Below are positions 12,138 to 24,924 of a stretch of 64,000 bases of DNA, piece after piece. The stretch comes from Sinohyriopsis cumingii (taxonomy: Eukaryota; Mollusca; Bivalvia; Unionida; Unionidae). Position 1 is the first letter of the stretch. Every line of letters begins with the position of its first letter. The stretch covers positions 24,857,308-24,921,307 of the forward strand of contig CM068841.1 of NCBI GenBank assembly GCA_028554795.2, written 5' to 3'. A program made the position numbers and the translations under genes. The notes beneath the pieces are model-generated. The model was not told the origin of the DNA. It saw nothing but the letters and a program-made list of their open reading frames with translations, and did no database searches.

Positions 12138-12285
12138 CTATAGTGGAACTCCACAAGTCCCATGGCCTTCTCACCATTGACTTTATACTGGCAGAATCTC
12201 TCAAATATTTTGCTCCCCCTGTCAGCATGATGATAGAGAATTGGGGTAGAACCACCTTCTACCTCAACATGGTATTGTTCTCCTC
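12138..12285 (-). CDS. exon 8 of PEP-synthase-like host gene
   Basis: 148 bp on the minus strand between acceptor TCTACAG and donor GTGAGC. It encodes GEQYHVEVEGGSTPILYHH followed by ADRGSKIFERFCQYKVNGEK and AMGLVEFHYR. This beta-rich segment lies just N-terminal of the ATP-binding domain in animal proteins annotated as PEP synthase or PigC-like. Two bases at each end complete split Gly and Arg codons with exons 7 and 9. The minus-strand open frame extends past the splice site, which is why a longer frame is visible there. Confidence 0.9.
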
Positions 12286-14685
12286 CTGTAGAAATAATTA
12301 TTGTCAGAATAAATTCAATTAAATCTTTTTGTATACATTTCTCTGTTGAAAGGAAGCAAATACAAACACAATACAGTAAAACCTGTCCAGAAATACCACT
12401 AATTCTGTCAAATAGGTCTCTCAAGACAAGTGATCTTTCATCAGAGGTTATCACACTCTATAACAAATAAATCCATGCATTAGGAATCAGCCCAGAACCC
12501 AGCTAATGTTGGCTCAAAAGTCAGTTTGTCTCAAGGAGAATTTTCGACATGGTGGACATATGACTGCAAAGAACAGACATGGCATTATTTAAAAAAAGCA
12601 ATAAATTAAGTTCACTAGCACTAAGAAGGTGGTGAGCAATTTGCTCAGATAAATATACCCCCCAATTCTGCATCCAGCCCCCACTACATGATGAAACCAA
12701 GTCTATAGTCAAAAAGGGACAATTTCTTTTGAATACAATGTTAGTAAAGTCATTGGTCTACAAGCATCTTCTAATAATCACCGTAAAATTATGATATATA
12801 TTGCATCCTGCTTTATGTCAACAAGGGCAATAACTCTTACAAAAAGCAAAGAAGAAGAATGGCTTGTCGATCACTATGATTTATAAATACTGCAAGACAA
12901 GTTGCATTCGCAAGGTTCTAGCTTGGACTGCAGTCAACACTAAAACAAACAGGGCATTAACCTTTCCAAAAATTCTGAGTGCAAAGTGCTTTGTTAAGAT
13001 GTGCATCTTCAGATGATTGTCATAAAATGTACAGAGTTTAATGGCCACTTAAAAGTGTGAAACTAGTTGTGTTCACAAGATGTTGTCATCAGCTTCAAGT
13101 AAAAACTGGCAAAAGTCTAATTAATATTGCAGGAACAATGTTAATTGACAATATGCCATCTTTATATAATAACCATAATGTGTACCAAGTTTCACAATGA
13201 TCCATCAAGCACTAAAACTTGCTGTGTTCTTAGTATTCTGTCTTTATACTGCATTCTGCTAAAAGACAGGTAATAGACTCTAGAAAAAATTGTGGAAGGA
13301 TGGTAATTATTTGATATGCACATTTTCAAATGACGACATAAACAAATATAAGTTTCATGGTAATCCAAAGGGGATACAAGTCATGTCCAGCAAGCTATGG
13401 AAGCAGCTGTCTTCTCAACATGTGTTATATACTGAATTCAGCTGAAAGTCCAAATGGGTAATAACTCTTATAAAAAGCACAGTGATTTTGTTTTGTACGC
13501 ACATCTTCAGATGTTGATTATAACGTTCACAAAGTTGAATGACCAGCAACTGAAATGTGCAAGATGTTAACATAATTCTGACTTACTCAAGTCAGTTGCT
13601 GGTATTAAAAAGGGAATAACTCTTTTCAAAAATTGTGGAAGCAAAGTGATTTTCTGATATGTATATCTTTAGGTGATGGCTGCAATATCGCCATATTTCG
13701 TGGTAATCCATCTGAAATTGTGGAATTATTTGTACTAATGAGAATAAATCATATAGTGTATTAACCAGCAAAACAAAAAGGAACCAAAACTCACAAAAAT
13801 TACAGGAGCAAAATTATCTGTCGATATTTGCATTGTCAGATGATGACAAAAAAGTTACAAACTTTCATGACAATCCATTAAAACGCAAGAGAAGATGGTA
13901 TTTGAACACCAACCCATTTGTACTACCATACTAATTTTAAAAACGAAAAGCATCAAGGATACAAAAAATGCACAGTACTAAGTCATTTCATTCAGCGATA
14001 CATAATTTCTAACCTGTCTGTCGCCAAGTGGTCACCAACACAGTCGATTTATTGGCATTTCAAAGCAATTGGAAGCTCTTGATGTAAACAGGCAGACAGA
14101 CTGATCAATGTCCTTTTCTGGTTTCTAGAATAGTCATTTCAGTAAAAACTGTGTAGTCTGTATCCAACTGTCCAATATTAGCAATGTCTAGTTTTCATAT
14201 TTCTAAAACAAACTGAACAGATATGTAACTCCAAAATTTACAGAATTATTTGAAACTATCAAAATTGATGATCTACATCACATCTGTTGCTTGAAAACAC
14301 ACTTGACCATGCACACACTGTGACCATGTTTGTAAAGAAACTCCAGTTTGATTTGAAATGCCAAAGTGAAAGTGTTTGGGAGTAAAGTAATCCTGTTTGC
14401 AAAATCAGGTGACAGGTCATGACCATAATATTACAAAGTGTCAAGGTAATAATTCAAAAACTGGGGGACAAAACACAGATGGATTAAATGACAGACAGCC
14501 ATGAAGACTTTTATAGAGGTAGGGGTATACAAAGTCAAAATTCATAATAGGTATATGATATTCATGATAATTTAATCAAGTAGCCAGGTTCCCCAGGTGT
14601 CTTTTTACATGTCTCAGTTGTCAGGCTCTAAAATATTTGTATGTATTGGTTGCAGTGAGCTTGCTATCTTCACTGTTAGCGTGTG
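12286..14685. repeat. intron with diverged periodic repeat, about 170-190-bp units
   Basis: From about 12780 to 13900 the same phrases recur: 'ggtaataactcttataaaaagca', 'gtgattttctgatatg(c/t)acatcttcagatgatg', 'ttcatggtaatcca'. Five or more units are visible, each heavily mutated. The rest of the intron shows nothing. Confidence 0.5.
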
Positions 14686-14689
14686 CCAT

Positions 14690-15795
14690 CTAGTACCATT
14701 CAATGACAGTCACAACACCATCTGTTGGAATGTTACCCTAGTGCCATTCAATTATAGCCCAAACACCATCAGTAGGATTGATAACCTAGTGTCATTCAAT
14801 GACAGCCCATGCACCATCAGAAGGATTGATAACCTAGTGTCATTCAATGTCAGCCCATGCACCATCAGAAGGATTGAAAACCTAGTGACATTCAATGACA
14901 GCCCATGCACCATCAGTAGGATTGAAAACCTAGTGACATTCAATGACAGCCCATGCACCATCAGTAGGATTGATAACCTAGTGACATTTAATGACAACCC
15001 ATGCACCATCAGTGGATTGAAAACCTAGTGTCATTCAATGACAGTCCATGCACCATCAGTAGGATTGATAACCTAGTGACATTTAATGACAGCCCATGCA
15101 CCATCAGTAGGACTGTTAACCTAGTGCCATTCAATGACACCCCATGCACCATCAGTAGGATTCATATCATAGTGCCATTCAATGACAGCCCATGCACCAT
15201 CAGTAGGATTGATAACCTCATGCCATTCAATGACAGCCCATGCACCATCAGTAGGATTGATATCCTAGTGCCATTCAGTGACAGCCCATGCACCATTAGT
15301 AGGATTGATAACCTCATGCCATTCAATGACAGCCCATGCACCATCAGTAGGATTGATATCCTAGTGCCATTCAATGACAGCCCATGCACCATCAGTAGGA
15401 TTGATAACCTCATGCCATTCAGTGACAGCCCATGCACCATCAGTAGGATTGATATCCTAGTGCCATTCAATGACAGCCCATGCACCATCAGTAGGATTGA
15501 TAACCTCATGCCATTCAATGACAGCCCATGCACCATCAGTAGGATTGATATCCTAGTGCCATTCAATGACAGCCCATGCACCATCAGTAGGATTGATAAC
15601 CTCATGCCATTCAATGACAGCCCATGCACCATCAGTAGGATTGATAACCTCATGCCATTCAATGACAGCCCATGCACCATCAGTAGGATTGATAACCTCA
15701 TGCCATTCAATGACAGCCCATGCACCATCAGTAGGATTGATAACCTAGTGTCATTCAATGACAGCTGAAACACCATCAGTATGATTTTCAGCCTA
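14690..15795. repeat. 48-bp minisatellite, about 22 copies, with a 96-bp higher-order unit
   Basis: The unit contains 'cccatgcaccatcagtagga', 'ttgataacctcatgccattc' and 'aatgacag', 48 bp in all. Because 48 is a multiple of three, most copies stay open on both strands, giving long frames of 16-residue repeats (…DNLMPFNDSPCTISR… on plus). Between about 15190 and 15600 two versions alternate (GATAACCTCATG and GATATCCTAGTG), a 96-bp dimer. I regard it as intronic satellite, not a protein gene: there is no unique N-terminus, and all six frames are equally free of stops where the unit is conserved. Confidence 0.9.
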
Positions 15796-17614
15796 GCACT
15801 AGCCTACCACCACCTAACTCAAGCCTTATTTAGTTCAGCCTTGATTTTTTCTATACAGATTTGACTGTATTTTATCTTGAGATATAGAATCCATCAATTA
15901 AATTTTAAATTTTCACACATTTCCAAGAATCTATAGAATGCATCTTAATTTCTTTGTGTTACTCTTTGATAAAACTGGCAAATGTTAACCTTTAAATAAA
16001 TGTTCACTACAAACAATGTGGATTAATCCCATTATGCCTGTGCCATTGATGGGTACAGTTAGGTGTAGTTAAGTGTAGTCAAGTGTCTTTAAGTAATATA
16101 TGCTGCTGTAATATTCTGATTCTGGCTATACTACATTCACCACATACAAGTAAAACTCAACTCCACAAAAGTAAAGTCCATCTGGCCAATGTGTGGATCA
16201 CCTTGTATATGCAGCTAAAAGATTCACAGCAGGTGGTACTTCCATGAGACAAATCAATGAAAACCAAACAGCCTACAATCAAGTATAGCTCCTTATTCTA
16301 CCTACAGTACCAGGACATTACAGCTCCACACACACAAGTGGAAAATTGTCAATCTATTTTGTATATGAACTGCTACATGCATAAACCTCTAGAACACATA
16401 CAAGAAGATTACAGTTATCTACATTGTATGTGCTGATTATCTATTTTTTTTGGATGTGTGCTTCATGTTTTTGGAAAGACCATCATCAGTCCTATCCAAT
16501 AACAGAGTTACCTGGTATCTGTCTCTGCAAAAAGAAACATTTTATACAAGTGATAAACAGAGGACCAGTCCTAACAACAGAAGAGTCTGAGAACCTAACT
16601 TACTGTAGAAAAAGAGGCCCTACTGGACCCACCATAATCCAGTTTAAGTGCCAAAGAGGAATCCAACTGATAATTAAGCAAAGAGTCTCAGAAGACCCAC
16701 CAAAGGACATACTATTTCCTTGTCTGTCAACACGATTCTCTATCTCCACACTCCAAGTAACATCGTTCAAGTTTGTGTTTTGATCAGTTACTAACCAACG
16801 TTTTGCTACACAGTTATGAACGTTTATGTTGAGATATCTCTTGGTGAGTTTAATAACATCATATCAAAAGCTGGTCCCTATGAAATATTTCATGCCCCAG
16901 TGCCTTTCATTAAACCATATTTAAGTTAGTCTCATATAATTGTTGGCCACTGAGTCATGGAACCATTTGTGTTGATGATTTGGTAATAACAACACAAACT
17001 TACGAAAAACAGATTACTGATACCTGTATTTCATGCCTCAGATTTTTACATTTAGGTTCTTTCTACTGGTTTGTAAGTCACAGAGTAATGCAATTATTTA
17101 TATTGATGCATCTTGGTGAATACACACCCAATTACCACAATTAACTCACTATAACTTCATTTGAACACTGAATGTTCCTGAACATTGCAGACTGAAACAA
17201 AATCATGTTACTTTAAAAAATACAACACCTAACTACCAAGCCACACACACTTTTTGTCTCACTGTGACAATGTTAATGTGACCCTATTAACATATCACTA
17301 AACAACCCATGACCTTGAATTTGACCTTATAATTCCTCAGACAACTTTCACACACAAAATCACACCATGACCTTGGCCTTTGAAGATTGGATCCATGAAC
17401 CTCAAGGACATAAGACACATGATATAAATCTGCTTCTCCAAGACAGATGACAGACACAGTCACATTCATTACAAGCAATACAAAATGCAGGTCATTATTC
17501 TACCACAGAAATAATAGAGCCCACCATATTAGGATTATGGCAGAAGCACTATTTTTAGGCTATCAGTCCAATAACGTCACTAAGGAAATGAGTGTACACT
17601 AGTCAGAACAAAAT
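15796..17614. other. intron, nothing recognised
   Basis: AT-rich intron sequence. The plus-strand frame at 16424-16783 is long for the context but has no recognisable domain and no splice logic with neighbours. No other structure was seen. Confidence 0.4.
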
Positions 17615-17938
17615 ATGTGTGTGTCTGTGATAAGGATTTTTAAAATAGCTTTACCAATTTTTCAGTCATATTGCTACAATGTCTGCAGTGTGGCAGTTTT
17701 ACATTAATGTCTAGCACTGGGGCATCATGCTGCAGACATGTAGCATGATGTCCAACCCAGTCACATTATCCTGACACCAGGCCGACCAGTCCTAACACTA
17801 ACCTCTTAATGCTGAGCACCTAGTGAGGTAGCTGTTAGTACCATTTCTGTAAGTCTTTGGTATGACTCGGCCGGGGTTCGAACTCACGACCTCCTGCTTC
17901 CGAGGCGGACACTCTATCTACTAGGCCACCAAAGCGGT
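17615..17938 (-). mobile_element. tRNA-derived SINE, family A, copy 2
   Basis: Same body and tRNA-like head as the copy at 6.3 kb. The head is well preserved here: on the minus strand a box-B-like GGTCGTGAGTTCGAACCCC at about 17870-17890. A short TGTGTGTCTGTGA tail lies at the left end. It sits directly beside exon 7 of the host gene (17972). Confidence 0.85.
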
Positions 17939-17971
17939 GAACAAAATATGTACACTGGTCTAGATACTCAC

Positions 17972-18099
17972 CAGCAGTAAAAGAAAAGCTGTAGTTGTTA
18001 TCTGGTTCCTTCGACCTTGTGTGATCCCAGATCTTCAGATTGTTGCTGGAGACCCCCACTGTCTCTCCATTTGCATAAACAAGGTACCCAGTTTTCATA
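17972..18099 (-). CDS. exon 7 of PEP-synthase-like host gene
   Basis: 128 bp on the minus strand between acceptor CTCTCAG and donor GTGAGT. It encodes MKTGYLVYANGETVGVSSN, then NLKIWDHTRSKEPDNNYSF and SFTAG. It joins exon 6 through a split His codon and exon 8 through a split Gly codon. This is part of the N-terminal beta-rich region found in animal PEP-synthase-like proteins. A SINE ends only 33 bp beyond its 3' border. Confidence 0.9.
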
Positions 18100-18494
18100 C
18101 TGAGAGAATAATAAATAGAAACATGTAGACTTCTTATATCATCTATGTCTGAAAAACAAAATCTCCTTTTTGGTAAAAGGGATGTAAAGATCATTTGAAA
18201 CAATAAAACTCCTATAATATTGACCAATTTTTACTTACAGCATTACTACAATCAATGGTATCATCAGAAAGTATGAATAAAATGTGATCTTTTCAGCATT
18301 TTAAAGCTGTAACCTCTAAAAAGGTTAAAACTAAGTTATTCTAATTTTATAATAGTTCTCAGATATTTTAAAAAGTTTCTACAACAGAAAAATGTACATT
18401 TATGTATTACAAATGCTAACATACAGTGGTCTTTTGTTAGAAACAATAATTACATTACAACTCGCTGATGCAACAACTTGGAGATGTGACATAT
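18100..18494. other. intron, nothing recognised
   Basis: Intronic AT-rich sequence between exon 7 and the 32-bp minisatellite. Confidence 0.4.
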
Positions 18495-18672
18495 CACTAA
18501 TCAACAAACTTGTCAATATCACACTCTGTCAAACAACAAACTTGTCAATATCACACTGTCAAACAACAAACTTGTCAATATCACACTCTGTCAAACAACA
18601 AACTTGTCAATATCACACTCTGTCAAACAACAAACTTGTCAATATCACACTCTGTCAAACAACAAACTTTCC
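18495..18672. repeat. 32-bp minisatellite, about 5.5 copies
   Basis: The unit is 'caacaaacttgtcaatatca' plus 'cactctgtcaaa'. One copy lacks CT (30 bp). The copies are nearly identical, which suggests recent amplification. Confidence 0.85.
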
Positions 18673-18959
18673 AAATGTCAATCCACTGACTGTCGCTATG
18701 AAAACGACACCTCAATGAGATGAAGAATTGACAAACCCTTTCAACCAGCATGAATTAAACTCACTTTAATACAAAGTTCAGAGCATTCAGTTGCCGAAAT
18801 TAGGTTTGACAGATCTATAATGGAATCTTGAATATAGCTCATTTCCTGCATCAAACATGGAGAGACATAGGTATTATTTTTTCTTTGGTGATAGCGGTAG
18901 ATGCTCAACACTAAAAAGATTTTATGTTATGTTTTGTGTTTTATTTCAACAATTTTACT

Positions 18960-20695
18960 GCCAATATTATAACTCTGGGATTGGGATTTATAATACCTAC
19001 ATTAAAATGTGTGATTGGGATTTATAATACCTACATTAAAATGAGTGATTGGGATTTATAATACCTACATTAAATAAGGGATTGGGATTTATAATACCTA
19101 CATTAAAATGAGTGATTGGGATTTATAACACCTACATTAAATAAGGGATTGGGATTTATAATGCCTATATTAAAATGAGTAATTGGGATTTATAATGCCT
19201 ACATTAAATAAGGGATTGGAATTTATAATGCCTATATTAAAATGAGTGATTGGGATTTATAATGCCCACATTAAAATGAGTGATTGGGATTTATAATATC
19301 TACATTAAAATGAGTGATTGGGATTATTATGCCTACATTAAAATGAGTGATTGGGATTTATAATACCTACATTAAAATGAGTGACTGGGATTATAATGCC
19401 TACAATAAATAAGGGATTGGGATTTACAATGCCTACATTAAAATGTGTGATTGGGATTTAAATACCTACATTAAAATGAGTGATTCGGATTTATAATGCC
19501 TACTTTTAAATCATGATTGGGTTTAATAAAGCTTTTATTAAAATTATTGGGATTATAATGCCTATATTAAAATGTGGGATTGGGACTTAAACACCTATTT
19601 TAAAAAGTGTGATTGTCATTTATAATGCCTACATCAAATTGATGAAATATGTGATTGGTATTTATCATGCCTATATTAAAACATGGGATTGGAATCTATA
19701 ATGCCTATATTAAAATTGTGGATCTATAATAACTATATCAAAATGTGGGATATCGATTTACAATGCCTACGTTAAAATGTGGGACTGGGATTTACAATGC
19801 CTACATTAAAATGTGGGACTGGGATTTATAATGCCTACTTTAAAATGTGGGATTTGGATTTATAATGCCTACATTAAAATGTCGGATTTGGATTTATAAT
19901 GCCTACATTAAAATGTGGGACTGAGTTTTATAATGCCTACATTAAAATGTGGGATTTGGATTTGCAATGCCTACATTAAAATGAGGGACTGGGATTTATG
20001 CCTACATTAAAATGTGGGACTGGGATTTACAATGACTTGATTAAAATGTGGGATTTGGATTTATAATACCTACATTAAAATGTCAGATTTGGATTTATAA
20101 TGCCTACATTAAAATGTGGGACTGGGATTTATAATGCCTACATTAAAAATTTGTGACTGGGATTTATATTGCCTAGTCTAAAATGTGGGATTTGGATTTA
20201 CAATGCCTACATTAAAATGAGGGACTGGGATTTAAGCCTACATTAAAAATGTGGGATTGGGATTTACAATGCCTACATTAAAATGTAGGATTGGGATTTA
20301 TAATGCCAACATTAAAATGTGGGATTTGGATTTATAATGCCTACATTAAAATGTGGGACTAGGATTTATAATGCCTACATTAAAATGTGGGATTTGACTT
20401 TGGATTTATAATGCCTACATTAAAAAACTGGGACTGGGATTCATAATGCCTACATCAAAAAAGTGGGATTTGGATTTATAATGCCTACATTAAAATGTGG
20501 GATCCAGATTTATAATGCCTACATTAAAATGTGGGACTGTGAATTACAATGCCACCATTAAAATGTGGGACTGGGATTTATGATGCCTACATTAAAATGG
20601 GGGACTGGGATTATTATGCCTACATTAAAATGGGGGAGTGGGATTTACAGTGCCTACATTAAAATGGGGGAGTGGGATTTATAATGCCTATAGTA
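18960..20695. repeat. large minisatellite, about 34-36-bp unit, about 50 copies
   Basis: The unit is 'gggatttataatgcctacat' plus 'taaaatgtgggatt'. The left third uses 'gagtgattg' and 'aagggattg' variants, the right two thirds 'gtgggactg' and 'gtgggatttg', so at least two subfamilies expanded separately. It fills about 1.7 kb of the intron between exons 6 and 7. Confidence 0.9.
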
Positions 20696-22318
20696 ATAAA
20701 AAGGCACACATTTCATGGTTGCAGAAGCCAAATCACATCCTACAGAACCCTTTTTATATTTTATCAAATTTAATTTTTGAGAAAGTTTCAACAAAACTAA
20801 CAGACATTCAACAAGTTTTATCAGTAAGTTTGTCAAATGTCAGGTTCTACATTGGTAATTTTGTCATCAGGCATGATGGTGCATAGGCATGTTGTCAATT
20901 AGTCAAACTTTGGTGATCTATCAGTAAGCCTGTCATATTAATGAGTTGCATTGGTAAGTTTATCATCAGGCATGACTTCGGATAGGCATGTTTTTCGCTG
21001 ATTGAAATGTCATTGGGGAGATATCAGGAAGATTGTCATCTGGCATGATTTTGCATAGGCATGATGTCCACTGACTGAAATGTCTTTTGGGGAGATATCA
21101 GAAGATTTCATTTGGCAAGTTGTCAATTGAAAAACTCTTTTTTGGAAGCTATCAGAGACCAAAAACGATCTAAAGTATACTGCAACCATTTGTGTAACTC
21201 TTGTAGGGTTAGGAAGCCAATTAAAGACTCCATTTTTCTTATATAATTTGCTACTTTATTCCAGCTGATCATAACCAATTATAATGTTATTACATATTTA
21301 ATGCTCCATTTTCTGGTTTTCTATACATTATGCAATATTATGACACAGTCTTGATATAACATAAGACAGTTGCAGTTGTGTCCCTTTCAGTGTGTTTCAC
21401 TGCTGTCTCCAATGAACCACAGTACAACAAGGGACCAGTGAGCTACTGGGACTCAGTGGTTTGTGTTCTTTAACCAGAAAAGCCAAATGCAGATTTTAAT
21501 CCTGATTATACATGCAGCCATTGTATGTCTCTAGGCACAATATCTTGCTCCTACTGCCCCAGCACTAATTAGTCTCTCATGTGCTAATTTGCTATTAAAC
21601 ACTAACCATCAATCATCCAATAAAAGAAGGCTGCAATGTATCTACTTTCAATGAAAACATACATAGGTTTCATGGAACACTTTGTCTCTCATTCCTGTAT
21701 ATTTGTATCCATGATAAATGTTATATCCTTATTCCACTTGAGTGCATTCACTGACACTACTGTGTGAAACACTTATTCCAATTGAGTTCATTCACTTACA
21801 CTATTGTGTGAAACACTTATTCCACTTGAGAGCAATCACTGACACTATTGTGGGAAACAATAAATTCCACAAGTGTATTCACTGACAACACTTATCTCAC
21901 TTCAGTACATTTCACACTTAAGTGCCCCCACTGACACTACTGATGAGATCAAAATAATTATGACATCATAGATGTTTTTTGTGGTATTATTGAAAATAGA
22001 AAAGAAATATTAATCCATATTTACAAGAAATTCTTTGCTGTAAACAGAATATTTATGCTCTGTCTAATAATATACAAACTTGTAGAAAAGACACCATTAC
22101 TGTTACAAGAAAAGCAATACCAACATAACATGTGCTATATGTATAGAAATTTACAAGAAAAGCAATACCAATATTTGTCTATTTCCTAACATGGGCTAAA
22201 TGTATAAAAATTTACAAGAAAAGCAATATCAATATTTGTCTATTTCCTAACATGGCTAAATGTGAGGAAATTTACAGCATAAGATTACCAGAATGTAAAC
22301 CAAATGTTTCTGACTTAC
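20696..22318. repeat. intron with three small tandem repeats
   Basis: 20800-21115: about three units of roughly 100 bp around 'tcaggcatga(t/c)tt(t/c)gcataggcatg'. 21716-21925: about four units of 46 bp around 'cttattccacttgagtgcat'. 22080-22265: three units of 59 bp around 'aaatttacaagaaaagcaat'. Between them I see nothing. Confidence 0.6.
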
Positions 22319-22371
22319 TGTGACATGTTGACTGGTTGGCTAACCACAGCCACCATTGCCATGATCCCTGT
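22319..22371 (-). CDS. exon 6 of PEP-synthase-like host gene
   Basis: 53 bp on the minus strand, acceptor TTGCAG, donor GTAAGT. It encodes TGIMAMVAVVSQPVNMS and two bases that form His with exon 7. Exon 5 ends in phase 0, so the join is clean. This strand continues the N-terminal beta-rich domain. Confidence 0.8.
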
Positions 22372-22749
22372 CTGCAACAAAACAATGTATGTTTCTATAT
22401 AGACTGTACTAATGAGATTTCCATCTGACAAATATTTTCATGCATCCACACCCTCATGTGATTCCATGAGATTTCCATCTTACAAGGGTTTGGTCAAATG
22501 CTTCATTGATCAGTTACCAATAGAATGTGCTTCGGCAAAACTTTGAAGAAATGAAGAAATGAAACTACAAAACTATCTCTACCTAATTCTGAATATTTTA
22601 TTAACAGCAATCATTTAAGCAAAAATAATACTGAAAATCTACAAGGATCAAATTGAACACCATGACTAATGCAAGAGGCACATCACAACCAGCCAATAAA
22701 ATGTAGGCTTAGGTGAAATGTGAAGTTATCTTGTCATCAAAATCATCAT
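22372..22749. other. intron, nothing recognised
   Basis: Intronic sequence between exon 6 and a SINE. No element seen. Confidence 0.4.
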
Positions 22750-23074
22750 ACATGTGATGTGATGTGATTTTGATTTTTAATGTAGCTTTAACAATTTTTC
22801 AGTCATATCGCTACAATGTCTGCAATGTAGCAGTTTATAGTGATGTCTAGCACTGGGGCATCATGCCGCAGACATGTAGCATGATGTCCCACCCAGTCAC
22901 ATTATCCTGACACCAGGCCGACCAGTCCTAACACTAACCTCTTAATGCTGAATGCCAAGCGAGGCAGCTGTTAGTACCATTTTTGTAAGTCTTTGGTATG
23001 ACTCGGCTGGGAATCAAACCCACAACCTCCCGCATCCGAGGTGGATGCTCTAACCACTAGGCCACTGGAGCGGT
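22750..23074 (-). mobile_element. tRNA-derived SINE, family A, copy 3
   Basis: Body and head match the other copies. Here the tail is ATGTGATGTGATGTGATTTT rather than a GT run. The tRNA-like head at the right end includes TGGCCTAGTGGTTAGAGCAT on the minus strand. Confidence 0.85.
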
Positions 23075-23089
23075 TGGTACTGCTACCTA

Positions 23090-23432
23090 ACTAGCTTATC
23101 AATATAATGAACTTAGCAATAAAAAAAATATGTGAGGAAACGTTCGAATTTGAATCCAGTTTTCTTAGAAATGGGTCATATACAGTTGCAATAAATAGTA
23201 AATAAGGAAAGTGTTCTTATGCAGCAGTTATCTTTTTAAGAATATTCTCAAATTTATATTAGTTGAATTAAAATGATGACAATAAAAATTACCAAAAACA
23301 ACTTTTTATTGCTTTATTTGTATTTCATTTTTTAACATACCAAAAATGCGTAATCCATATACAGGTGAGTGTAAAATATAATTTGTTGAAAAAAGCCTAA
23401 TGATTACATCAAAAGCATAATGGCTGACATGT
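23090..23432 (-). mobile_element. hAT end fragment
   Basis: The segment ending 'aagcataatggctgacatgtatg' has the same order of GTAATCC, 'gtgtaaaatataattt', 'cctaatgattac' and 'aaaagcataatgg' as the right ends of the hAT copies at 2.5-4.3 and 57.0-59.1 kb. No transposase part is present, so this is a truncated or internally deleted copy. The left border is uncertain. Confidence 0.6.
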
Positions 23433-24920
23433 ATGCATCATGTAAGAGTCCATATAAGGTACTGACACTATACTAGGCAAAAAGAATTTTCAGGGATTAG
23501 AGATAAGACCATTTCTTCCTTTTAACTGCTGAGTGTTCACATCATTTATGATATTCTTCAGTAATAGTAAGATCTTCAAATTAACTGATGTGGTGGGCAT
23601 ACTAGATGTCAGATTGGCACCATTTTTATTTAGGACAGACAAAGTAGACAGCATCAGAAGTCTTTTGGTGAAAACCGCATGTTATGATGATCATTCATCT
23701 GAAGTAGTTAAAACAAGACTGTCAACGAGAACCTTATGTTTGTATGACAATCCATTCAGAAGTAGTAGCGATACAAATATTTTCAAGATGGCCACTGTGT
23801 GGTGGATATACTGGATGTCAGATCGGCACCATTTTTATTTGACACAAACTGGACATCATAAGAAGTATCCTGGTAAAACTCCATATCGATATAATTCTGT
23901 TCTGCAGGAGTTGCAATAACAAGATTTTCATAATGTCTACCATGACAGCAATATTCAAAGTCAGATCGGCACCATTTTCATTTAGGACCAACTAGACATC
24001 ATAATAAGTCTAATAAAACCCAATGTTGATATGATCATCCAGTAACCAGGAATGTCAATAACAAAATTTTTCAAGATGGCCATTGTGGCATCTATACTGG
24101 AAGTCCTTGCCGCACCATTTGTGTTTGGGAACAACTACATTATGGAATGAATGTGTGTACAGTTTCATGGCAATCCTCCAATTAGTTTAGGAAAAGTAGC
24201 AATATACAACATGCAATAATGGACAACCAGTCAATGGATTTCTGGTCTAAGACCAACTGAGCTAATGATACCCCATCTTAACAGCCAACATCATTTTCCA
24301 ACTTTAGGAAAAGCAGCACTCTAACATTTCAAGAAACAGTTTTTTTCCTAGACCCTTGTATGGCAAGGTTATCATGAAGCCACATGGACAGTCTTATCAG
24401 AAACTCAAATCATAATGTTTCTGACAAAATATTTTGTTGTTGTCTGTGAACGGTGCTATGATGTGTTTAACTTTCAAACATTTTAATGTAAAAGCCATGC
24501 AATGTAGGATGCTATGGTAAAATGCCAATTATCTGAACTCATTAAGAGACAATCATTTTGTCAAGAAATTAGCTCTCTGAATAGTCCAGTTTTAATTAAC
24601 TAGACATTGAAATTTTCAGGGACATGGTGGGAGTGTGTAGGAATAAACAATCCACAGAACTGCCAATGATAAGTGATAGCCAAGTCCCAATATCACAAGA
24701 AAACACATGCAAGATGATAAAATCAACAACTAAAATGCACATTAAAGAAGCCAGTTAAATAGTTTCTTTCCTGTAGTCATGCACTACCACCCATCAAGCC
24801 CTGTTTTATTTCTTCAGTTTTTCAATGCACAGTAACATATCTCCTAGCCAGTGTTCATGGTCACACATCTCCTGTCCATTCTTCGTGAAAACCTTTACAA
24901 GTTATTTGGCATTACAAGAC
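23433..24920. repeat. intron with diverged periodic repeat, about 180-200-bp units
   Basis: Between 23560 and 24190 the phrases 'atactggatgtcagatcggcaccattt', 'gacatcataagaagt', 'ttcaagatggccactgtg' recur four times with many changes. The rest is plain intron. Confidence 0.5.
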
Positions 24921-24924
24921 CTAA

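Noticed and set aside
12134..12454. 106-residue minus-strand gene
   Set aside because: Only 12138-12285 is coding, as exon 8 of the host gene; the rest is intron read through by chance.
14752..15776. Long minus- and plus-strand reading frames of 16-residue repeats
   Set aside because: They arise from a 48-bp minisatellite whose length is a multiple of three; no unique domain, no splice logic, inside an intron.
16424..16783. 119-residue plus-strand frame
   Set aside because: No domain, no neighbouring splice sites in phase, on the strand opposite the host gene; treated as chance.
18960..20695. Regularly spaced repeats resembling a CRISPR array
   Set aside because: Units are contiguous with no unique spacers, the genome is eukaryotic, and units vary as in a minisatellite. 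The same applies to 24925-26030 and 38515-39010.
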